Assembly (NCBI GenBank): GCA_027027675.1
Contig: JALVKT010000171.1
Span: 1-7,623, forward strand
Source: Thermofilaceae archaeon
GTDB lineage: Archaea; Thermoproteota; Thermoprotei; Thermofilales; Thermofilaceae
Direction of reading: 5' to 3'
DNA: 7,623 nt
Positions 1-5,604 of this stretch are shown in pieces. Within the stretch, counting starts at the first letter, position 1; each line of letters opens with the position of its first letter. The position numbers and the translations under genes are program-made. The notes below the pieces were generated by a model. It saw only the letters and a program-made list of their open reading frames with translations. It ran no database searches and was not told where the DNA came from.

Positions 1-309
1 GGCTTGAAGGTTTCCGGTAGCGCGCAGGTGGTTAGGGGTGGCTGCGTGCTGCAGCATGGGACGCTCATGTACGCTACCAGGCTAGGGCTTTTGAAGAGGC
101 TCGTCCCGGGGGCCAGGAGGGTCACGACGCTTTCGGAGGCCTTGGGCAGGAGCGTGGGGTATGTGGAGGCGGCCGGGATAATAGTGTCTGCCGTGGAGAG
201 GGGGCTTGGCGTGGAGGCGTCGCCGGGGGGCTTTGGGCTGGGCGAGGTGGAGGCTGCTCGTAGGCTTAGGCGGGGGGTTGTCGTCGTGTCCGAGGGGAAA
301 CGTGTTTAA
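1..309 (+). CDS. lplA: Lipoate-protein ligase A family protein, C-terminal part (5' truncated by window)
   Basis: This family activates lipoate with ATP and transfers it to a lysine on carrier proteins such as glycine-cleavage H protein or 2-oxoacid dehydrogenase E2, in the cytoplasm. The frame is open from base 1 and reads GLKVSGSAQ, then RGGCVLQHGTLMY. These match the family motif (G-R/K-K-V-S-G-S-A, then HHGTLL-like), in which the lysine contacts lipoyl-AMP; here it is encoded at 7-9. About 100 residues follow the lysine, enough to finish the catalytic domain but not the extra C-terminal domain of E. coli LplA. Archaeal ligases often carry that part as a separate protein. The TTG at 4-6 is internal to the motif, so it is not a real start. 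The gene ends 31 nt before the next gene on the same strand. Octanoyl or biotin transferase relatives are a less likely alternative. Confidence 0.8.
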   Translation, partial: GLKVSGSAQVVRGGCVLQHGTLMYATRLGLLKRLVPGARRVTTLSEALGRSVGYVEAAGIIVSAVERGLGVEASPGGFGLGEVEAARRLRRGVVVVSEGKRV

Positions 310-340
310 CCCGGGGCTTCCTATCGTAGTGGTGTAGAGA

Positions 341-1675
341 GTGGCTAGGGAGACCTTCGTTGTTATAGGCGGCGGCCCCGCCGGCATGACGGCGGCGTCG
401 AGGGTTAAGAGGCTTAAGCCCGACGCTAGGGTCGTCGTTTTTGAGCGGAGCAGGTATGTGAGCTACGCCGCCTGCGGCATCCCCTACTACCTCGGCGGGC
501 TCGTCGACAGCCTTGACAGGCTCGTCCACTACCCTGTGAGCGTCTTCAGGGAGAAGAGGGGCATAGAGGTCTACACTGAGACCGAGGTAGTGTCCCTGGA
601 GCCGGGCAGGGCCGAGGCGCGCGGCAAGGAGGGAGACTTCACGGTAGAGTGGGACACGCTGCTCGTAGCCACTGGTGCCCGGCCGGTGGTGCCGCCAATA
701 CCGGGCGTCGACCTCGACGGCGTGGCCACGTTGAGGATACTTGAGGACGCGGAGCGCACTAGAAAGCTCTTGGAGGGGGCTAGGCGTGTGGCCGTGGTGG
801 GCGGCGGCTACATAGGGCTTGAGGTGTCGGAGAACCTGCGTGAACGCGGCCTCGAAGTGCTGCTCTTCGAGATGCTGCCGCACGTCATGCCCACGCTGGA
901 CGGGGACATGGCCTCGTACATAGAGGAGGAGCTTCGGAGGCACGGCGTGGAGCTCCACACGGGCGAGCCCGTGAGGGGTATCAGGGGCTCCGGGCGGGCA
1001 GAGGCCGTGGAGACGGACAAGGGCGTATACCCCGTGGACGCGGTTATACTGGCCGTCGGCGTCAGGCCTGACACGAGGCTCGCGGAGATGCTGGGCCTGG
1101 AGCTCGGCGCTAGGGGGGCCGTAAGGGTTGACTCGAAGCTCCGCACAAGCATGGAGGGCGTCTACGCGGCCGGCGACGTGGCCGAGACCTTCAACAGGGT
1201 TACGGGGAAGCCCGACTGGATCCCCCTGGCCCCCACGGCGAACAAGATGGGCTATGTTGCCGGGACAAACATGGCCGGCGGAGACATAGAGTTTCCAGGC
1301 GTGGTTGGGACGGCCGTGACTAAGGTGTTCGGCCTAGAGATCGGCAGGACGGGGCTCACCGAGAAGCAGGCCAGAGAGGCGGGCTTCGAGCCTCTCAGCG
1401 TGCACATATCGGCGAAGACGAGGCCGGGCTACTACCCTGGGGGCGGTGTGCTCAGGCTTAAGCTCGTAGCCGACAAGGCTTCTGGGCGCCTCCTCGGCCT
1501 CCAGGCCGTGGGCGTCGAGGTTCTGCCGAGGATAGACGCCGCGGCCGCCCTGCTCTACCACGGGGCCACGGTGAAAGACGCGTTCTTCACCGACATGGCG
1601 TACGCGCCGCCCTTCGCGCCGGCTTGGGACCCGCTGGTGATAGCCGCGAGGGTGGCTATGAGGAAGCTGAAATAA
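341..1675 (+). CDS. FAD-dependent pyridine nucleotide-disulfide oxidoreductase, CoA-disulfide reductase / NADH oxidase type
   Basis: Likely cytoplasmic flavoenzyme using NAD(P)H to reduce CoA disulfide, polysulfide or oxygen; the true substrate cannot be read from sequence. The 444-residue length is typical of the family. Visible features are the N-terminal FAD Rossmann motif IGGGPAG (9-15), the single redox cysteine C45 in SYAACGIPYYLGG, ATGARP (110-115), the NAD(P)H Rossmann motif VVGGGYIGLE (152-161), the FAD-binding YAAGDV (275-280), and a C-terminal dimerisation domain with YAPPFAPAWDP (421-431). The tyrosine in that last motif aligns with an active-site tyrosine of CoA-disulfide reductases. 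The single cysteine, rather than CxxxxC, rules out a classical dihydrolipoamide dehydrogenase or glutathione reductase. The GTG start gives MARETFVVIGGG, placing the first beta strand correctly, and GGTG lies 6 nt upstream. Its last 20 bp overlap the convergent minus-strand gene. Confidence 0.9.
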   Translation: MARETFVVIGGGPAGMTAASRVKRLKPDARVVVFERSRYVSYAACGIPYYLGGLVDSLDRLVHYPVSVFREKRGIEVYTETEVVSLEPGRAEARGKEGDFTVEWDTLLVATGARPVVPPIPGVDLDGVATLRILEDAERTRKLLEGARRVAVVGGGYIGLEVSENLRERGLEVLLFEMLPHVMPTLDGDMASYIEEELRRHGVELHTGEPVRGIRGSGRAEAVETDKGVYPVDAVILAVGVRPDTRLAEMLGLELGARGAVRVDSKLRTSMEGVYAAGDVAETFNRVTGKPDWIPLAPTANKMGYVAGTNMAGGDIEFPGVVGTAVTKVFGLEIGRTGLTEKQAREAGFEPLSVHISAKTRPGYYPGGGVLRLKLVADKASGRLLGLQAVGVEVLPRIDAAAALLYHGATVKDAFFTDMAYAPPFAPAWDPLVIAARVAMRKLK

Positions 1676-2207
1676 GCTTTCTCCCCTTTTTCTTCTCCTT
1701 GTCCTCGAGGTATAGGCCGCGCTCGTCCATGTACACGTGGACGCCGACCATTGACGCCGCTATGCCGAGCATGGAGCTCGCGGCGCCCGCGATGCTGAGG
1801 AGCGCGGTGTAGGCCCTGTCGAACGTGGAGTAGTAGAGGTCTACGGTTACGCCCTCGCAGCTTGTGCACGTCGCGACGGCGTAGCTGGGCTCGCCCTCGA
1901 GGGTGACGGAGCCCTTCTCCACGGCCCCCATGGGAAACGTTTTTGTCCCGAGCCTCGAGCCTTTGGTGTCGTAGAATGTGAGGGTTATGTTGCCGCTGCG
2001 CCCCGTGCTGTTGACGAGGTAGTACACCTTCTCGTGGCTCCCAGTGATGTTCAGCCTGAGCCTCCCCTGGGCGCCTAGGACGCCGCTCGCCCTGGAGCTG
2101 GGAGTCATCTCCGCCACTGCGTAGTAGCTCAGGGCGAAGCCGAGCAGTAGAAGGGTGAAACCGATAAAAATCGCCGCCTTTGCGCGGCGAACCCTACCGC
2201 TAGACAT
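1656..2207 (-). CDS. Two-TM membrane protein of unknown function, operon-terminal
   Basis: I do not recognise a family. The 183-residue product has a basic N terminus (RVRRAK), a hydrophobic segment at about 11-33, a polar beta-rich region at about 36-132, a second hydrophobic segment at about 134-159, and a charged lysine-rich tail (EKKKGRK, 171-177). By the positive-inside rule both ends are cytoplasmic and the middle domain is outside. That domain carries three N-glycosylation sequons (N53, N66, N73) and a CTSC pair (C114, C117), which may form a disulfide. Its ATG overlaps the end of the upstream ATPase by 8 nt (ATGTCTAG). This indicates co-transcription and probably translational coupling, as no strong SD precedes it. 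It may be an accessory subunit of the transporter, but nothing shows this directly. Its 3' end overlaps the convergent oxidoreductase gene by 20 bp. Confidence 0.7.
   Translation of the reverse strand: MSSGRVRRAKAAIFIGFTLLLLGFALSYYAVAEMTPSSRASGVLGAQGRLRLNITGSHEKVYYLVNSTGRSGNITLTFYDTKGSRLGTKTFPMGAVEKGSVTLEGEPSYAVATCTSCEGVTVDLYYSTFDRAYTALLSIAGAASSMLGIAASMVGVHVYMDERGLYLEDKEKKKGRKLISASS
1676..1701 (+). terminator. Candidate poly-pyrimidine terminator of the oxidoreductase gene
   Basis: Directly after the TAA the plus strand becomes almost purely pyrimidine, with a T5 run at 1687-1691 flanked by TTT, CTT and CTT. Archaeal RNA polymerase terminates at such T-rich tracts without needing a hairpin. 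The tract is the antisense of the lysine-rich tail codons (KEKKKGRK) of the minus-strand membrane protein, so its composition may reflect coding as much as termination. Confidence 0.4.
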
Positions 2208-3183
2208 AGAGCCAGCACTTGACGAAGTGGTTGTGCTCCACTTCGACCTCGGGGGGCTCCTCCTTCTTGCACTTATCCATGGCTACGGGGCACCTGGGGG
2301 CGAAGCGGCAGCCGGGCGGCGGCGCTATAAGGCTGGGCGGTTCTCCGGGCGGGACGTCGCGGAACCTCTTCCTGTTCTCGGGGTCCGGATCCGGAATTGC
2401 GGCCAGCAGTGCCTTGGTGTAGGGGTGGAGGGGGTTCCTGATTACGCGCTGCGTGGGCCCCCTCTCGACTATGTGGCCGGCATACATTATGAAGATCCAC
2501 TCGCTGAAGTACCTGGTCGTTGAGAGGTCGTGGGTAATGTAGATGAAAGTGATGTTCCTGCTCTCCTGCATCTCCCTCATCAGGTTGAGTATCTCCACCC
2601 TAACTGAGGCGTCGAGCATCGAGACCGGCTCGTCCGCGACGACCAGGCTGGGCCTCAGTATGAGCGCCCTAGCGATGGCGACTCGCTGGAGCTGGCCGCC
2701 GCTGAGCATGTGGGGGTACTTCGGAGCGAAGTCCTCGACGGGGGTGAGCCTGACCTCTTCAAGCGCCTTGTAGATTATCTCCTCCCGCTCCTTCTTGTCG
2801 CCCACCTTGTGTATTATGAGGGGCTCCTCCAGGATCCTGTATATGGTCATGAAGCTGGGCATCGCGCCGAAGGGGTCCTGCTGCACCAGGCCTGTCTCGC
2901 GGCGGTACCACATCAGCTTCTTCTTGTCCTTGAGGTGGGTCACGTCCTCGCCCTTGAATATTATCTTGCCGTCCGTCGGCTCGTGGAGGAGGAGTATCGT
3001 CTTGCCCAGCGTGGTCTTCCCGCTGCCCGACTCGCCGACCAGGGAGACCGCCTCGCCCGGCCTGAGCTCGAAGCTTACCCCGTCCACGGCCTTGAGCCAG
3101 AGAGGCTTCGAAAATATGCCCCTCCTTACCTCGAACCACTTCCTCAGATCCTTAACCTCAAGCAGGTACCCGTTACCAGACAC
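2200..3183 (-). CDS. dppF: ABC importer ATPase, Dpp/Opp family (DppF/OppF type)
   Basis: One of two cytoplasmic ATPases driving the peptide/oligosaccharide-class importer encoded upstream. Residues are numbered from an alternative ATG at 3217-3219 (339 aa). Walker A is GESGSGKTT (62-70), the Q-loop is QQDP (113-116), the signature is LSGGQLQR (172-179), Walker B is VVADEP (193-198), the D-loop is SMLD (200-203) and the H-loop is H230. The C-terminal extension has RNPLHPYTKALL, then PPGCRF with cysteines C304, C310, C317 and C335, the pattern that holds an iron-sulfur cluster in some DppD/F proteins. I prefer the GTG at 3181-3183 (327 aa, MSGNGYLLEVKDL). The upstream gene's TGA overlaps an SD, TGAGGTGAT, at good spacing, and family members normally begin just before LLEVKDL. 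The ATG start would overlap the upstream gene by 26 bp, though an AAGGAG lies 7 nt before it. Confidence 0.92.
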   Translation of the reverse strand: MSGNGYLLEVKDLRKWFEVRRGIFSKPLWLKAVDGVSFELRPGEAVSLVGESGSGKTTLGKTILLLHEPTDGKIIFKGEDVTHLKDKKKLMWYRRETGLVQQDPFGAMPSFMTIYRILEEPLIIHKVGDKKEREEIIYKALEEVRLTPVEDFAPKYPHMLSGGQLQRVAIARALILRPSLVVADEPVSMLDASVRVEILNLMREMQESRNITFIYITHDLSTTRYFSEWIFIMYAGHIVERGPTQRVIRNPLHPYTKALLAAIPDPDPENRKRFRDVPPGEPPSLIAPPPGCRFAPRCPVAMDKCKKEEPPEVEVEHNHFVKCWLYV

Positions 3184-3187
3184 ACCT

Positions 3188-3196
3188 ATCACCTCA
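3188..3196 (-). promoter_or_regulatory. Shine-Dalgarno fused to a stop codon; decides the GTG start of the second ATPase
   Basis: On the minus strand this reads TGAGGTGAT. It begins with the TGA stop of the upstream ATPase and is fully complementary to the usual crenarchaeal 16S 3' end (AUCACCUCA). The core GAGGTG sits 6 nt before the GTG at 3183. This is the main reason for choosing that start over the ATG at 3219. Confidence 0.7.
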
Positions 3197-4147
3197 CGCG
3201 TAGAGCCAGCACTTAACATAGTGTTTCTCCTTCACCGCTACCTCGGGGGGCTCCTCCTCCCTGCACCTGGGTATGGCCTTGTCGCAGCGGGGGTGGAAGC
3301 GGCAGCCAGGCGGCGGGTTTAGGAGGCTGGGCGGCGCCCCGGGTATGAACTCCAGCTTCTTGTCGCTGCGGAGCGTGGGGACGCTCGCCATGAGCTTCTG
3401 GGAGTAGGGGTGCTTGGGGTTTGTGTAGAACTCCTCCGCGTCGGTGAACTCGACTATCTGGCCCGCGTACATCACGGCTACGCGGTCGGCGAGCTCGCTG
3501 CTGAGGGCTATGTCGTGGGTGATGAATATGTAGCTGATCTCCCGCTCCTGCTTTATCTTCTTCAGCAGGTTCATGATGTTCGCCTGTGTTATCACGTCGA
3601 GGGCGCTCGTTGGCTCGTCGAGTATTATTATCTTGGGGTTCGTTATCATCGCCATCGCTATCACTGCTCGCTGCCTCATGCCCCCGCTCAGCTCGAAGGG
3701 GTAGCGGTCGGCGAAGCTCTCATGCACACCAACCATCCTGAGCGCCTTCCTGGCCCTCTCGAGCGCCTCCTCCTTGGGCACGCCCTCCTGTATCATGAGG
3801 GGCTCGGCGATCTGGAAGCCCACCTTGAGCACGGGGTTGAGGGCGTTCTGCGCTCCCTGGAAGACCATGGATATCTGCCTCCACCTCACCTCGCGGCGGA
3901 ACTCCTCGTCGCTGAGCTCCATGAGGTTCTTGCCGTCTAGGCTTACGACGCCGTCGTAGGTGTGGACGTTCCTGGGGAGCAGCCTTATCAGCGCCTTGGC
4001 CATCGAGCTTTTCCCGCAGCCCGACTCGCCGACTATTGCAAGCGTCTCCCCCTTCTCGAGTGTGAAGCTCACCTTGTCCACGGCCCTGACCACGCCCTTC
4101 CGCGTCGCGTAGTAGAGCCTGAGATCCTTAACTTCTAGCAACGCCAC
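3194..4147 (-). CDS. dppD: ABC importer ATPase, Dpp/Opp family (DppD/OppD type)
   Basis: The first of the two ATPases, which would pair with the second to energise import through the two permeases. The 317-residue protein shows Walker A GESGCGKSS (40-48), Q-loop Q97, signature LSGGMRQR (153-160), Walker B IIILDEP (173-179), D-loop SALD (181-184) and H-loop H211. The Dpp/Opp C-terminal extension follows: NPKHPYSQKLM, PGAPPSLLNPPPGCRFHPRC, and cysteines C282, C288, C295 and C313. The spacing C-x5-C-x6-C-x17-C is identical in the partner ATPase and fits a 4Fe-4S site. The start is GTG (4145-4147); a GGAGGTG SD lies 6 nt upstream, immediately after the TGA of permease C. All catalytic motifs are intact, so it should be active. 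The substrate is not determined by this subunit. Confidence 0.95.
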   Translation of the reverse strand: MALLEVKDLRLYYATRKGVVRAVDKVSFTLEKGETLAIVGESGCGKSSMAKALIRLLPRNVHTYDGVVSLDGKNLMELSDEEFRREVRWRQISMVFQGAQNALNPVLKVGFQIAEPLMIQEGVPKEEALERARKALRMVGVHESFADRYPFELSGGMRQRAVIAMAMITNPKIIILDEPTSALDVITQANIMNLLKKIKQEREISYIFITHDIALSSELADRVAVMYAGQIVEFTDAEEFYTNPKHPYSQKLMASVPTLRSDKKLEFIPGAPPSLLNPPPGCRFHPRCDKAIPRCREEEPPEVAVKEKHYVKCWLYA

Positions 4148-4153
4148 CTACAC

Positions 4154-4163
4154 CACCTCCTCA
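4154..4163 (-). promoter_or_regulatory. Stop codon followed directly by Shine-Dalgarno, before the first ATPase
   Basis: The minus strand reads TGAGGAGGTG. The first three bases are the stop of permease C, and the next seven are a strong SD placed 6 nt before the GTG start of the ATPase. This supports both the non-ATG start and co-translation of the two genes. Confidence 0.7.
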
Positions 4164-5594
4164 CATCTCCCTGAGGCGCGGGTTAACTATCTTGTCGAGC
4201 GCGAACCCGAGCATTGCGAAGGCGAGGGCCGTGAGTATGAGCATGAATGACGGCTCTAGGATCCAGTAGTAGTAGCCCTTGTAGAGAGCGCCGTTGTTGT
4301 AGGCGTCGTTTATCATCTTGCCCCACGTTGGGAGGTATGGGTCGCCGAGGCCGAGGAGGCTGAGCGCCGCCTCGAGGAACACGAACCCTGGGACGCTTCC
4401 TATGAGCCCTGGCACGAGCGGCGGGAGAATCTTAGGTATGATGTAGAAGGTTATTATCCTCGCGTCACTGGCCCCGTAGGCCTTCGCCGCCTCGACGTAC
4501 GGGTACTCCTTTATCTGCATGACAAGTGCTCGCGTGCTCTTTATGCCTGCCCCGAAGATGCTGAGCACTATGACGACCGCGAGTATGGTCCATATGTCGA
4601 GCTTGTAGAAGGCCGCCATCATTATGAGGAATGGGAGGAAGGGTATGATCATGTATATCTCGGTTATCCTCTGGATTATGCTGTCCACTATGCCGGCGTA
4701 CCAGCCGCTTATCGTTGCTATGAAGAGCTGTATAATCGATATCGCCAGCGAGGCTGTGAGTCCGAATGCGAGCGCCACCGGGGTGCCCCAGAGCAGCGCT
4801 ATTATGAGCGGCCTCCTCAGATGGTCCGTGCCTGCAATTCCGTAGACGGTGCCGTATACGACGAGCTTGAGGTCCACGTCGTCGCCCTTGTTGTAGGTCG
4901 TCGCGTCGACAACGAGCTTGTAGGTGCCCTTCTCAACCTCCACCTTGCCCTGGGAAAGGCTAGGCGTGAGCTTCCCGAAGAGTATCTGCTGCGTCGTCAC
5001 GGTCTTCGCGGCCTTAATATGCTTCTCCTTCATGAGCCAGCTGGTTATCCCCGCGTAGATGCTCTGGTCGACGGAGAGGTAGAGTATCTGGTTGGGGTCC
5101 CGCATGTTGAACTCCTTGATCGGTATCTTTGTGCCGTCGGGCTTCACCCAGTAGAGCCTTACAAGGGGGGCGTTCTCGCTGGCGTTGTACTTGGCGTGGA
5201 AGAAGATGTTCACCTCGCTGGGGAAGTCGTCGTAGTCGTAGGTGAAGCTCATCTCGATGTGTATCTGCGTGATATTGGTTTCGGGTATCGGCGTCTTCGC
5301 CTTCACTATCCCGAAGCTCTTCTCTCTGCTGTCAACCTTTATCGTACGGGGGAGATGCTTGTGGACGAAGTACTCTATCCACTCTGGCGCCGCGTTCCTC
5401 GGGTTCTCGATCCACATGTTGTTTTCCCCACGCCACATCGCTATTGCCTTCTGCGGCGGTATCGTTGTGACCGTGTATATGCTGAGGCCTATGAGGAAGA
5501 TGAGTATGAGCAGGCTCGCGACTCCCGACTTGTAGGAGAGGAGCTCCCTCATTACTCCCTTAAGGCTATACTCCATTCCGACTTCGCTCATCAT
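4161..5594 (-). CDS. dppC: ABC importer permease, Dpp/Opp family (DppC type) with large extracellular domain
   Basis: Inner of the two pore-forming subunits. The 477-residue product has TM1 at about 25-45, a long polar region to about 257, then a standard DppC core. The core includes GTDHLRRP (255-262, in place of the usual GTDxxGRD), several TM segments, the EAA loop YVEAAKAYGA (366-375) that docks on the ATPase, and a C-terminal half with LSLLGLGDPYLPTWGKMI. Family members are usually near 300 residues. The excess is about 150 residues of beta-rich sequence between TM1 and TM2, with two N-glycosylation sequons (N107, N137), which would lie outside the cell. The start is either of two tandem ATGs (5594 or 5591). 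GGTG at 5602-5599 is 4 nt from the first and 7 nt from the second, favouring the second slightly. Confidence 0.93.
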   Translation of the reverse strand: MMSEVGMEYSLKGVMRELLSYKSGVASLLILIFLIGLSIYTVTTIPPQKAIAMWRGENNMWIENPRNAAPEWIEYFVHKHLPRTIKVDSREKSFGIVKAKTPIPETNITQIHIEMSFTYDYDDFPSEVNIFFHAKYNASENAPLVRLYWVKPDGTKIPIKEFNMRDPNQILYLSVDQSIYAGITSWLMKEKHIKAAKTVTTQQILFGKLTPSLSQGKVEVEKGTYKLVVDATTYNKGDDVDLKLVVYGTVYGIAGTDHLRRPLIIALLWGTPVALAFGLTASLAISIIQLFIATISGWYAGIVDSIIQRITEIYMIIPFLPFLIMMAAFYKLDIWTILAVVIVLSIFGAGIKSTRALVMQIKEYPYVEAAKAYGASDARIITFYIIPKILPPLVPGLIGSVPGFVFLEAALSLLGLGDPYLPTWGKMINDAYNNGALYKGYYYWILEPSFMLILTALAFAMLGFALDKIVNPRLREM

Positions 5595-5595
5595 A

Positions 5596-5604
5596 CACCA
5601 CCTA
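5596..5604 (-). promoter_or_regulatory. Stop codon overlapping Shine-Dalgarno, before permease C
   Basis: The minus strand reads TAGGTGGTG. The TAG ends permease B, and its last base begins the GGTG motif that serves the tandem ATGs of permease C. It repeats the stop-plus-SD arrangement of the two downstream junctions. Confidence 0.6.

Noticed and set aside
303..310. TATA-like GTGTTTAA ahead of the oxidoreductase gene
   Set aside because: It is a poor match to TTTAWATA, lies at the end of the ligase coding sequence, and would place the start of transcription nearly on the GTG. A shared transcript with the ligase gene is at least as likely.
266..958. A 230-codon minus-strand open frame opposite the lipoate ligase end and oxidoreductase
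   Set aside because: It is rich in Arg, His and Pro, typical of antisense frames of GC-rich genes, and it lies across two genes with clear motifs on the plus strand.
341..1675. Possible dihydrolipoamide dehydrogenase, suggested by the neighbouring lipoate ligase
   Set aside because: The active site has a single cysteine in SYAACGIPYY, and the C terminus ends in the CoA-disulfide reductase pattern YAPPFAPAWDP. The CxxxxC disulfide and the HxxxxE motif of that enzyme are absent.
2710..3322. Long plus-strand open frames opposite the second ATPase
   Set aside because: The ATPase on the minus strand has every catalytic motif in order. The plus-strand products resemble no domain.
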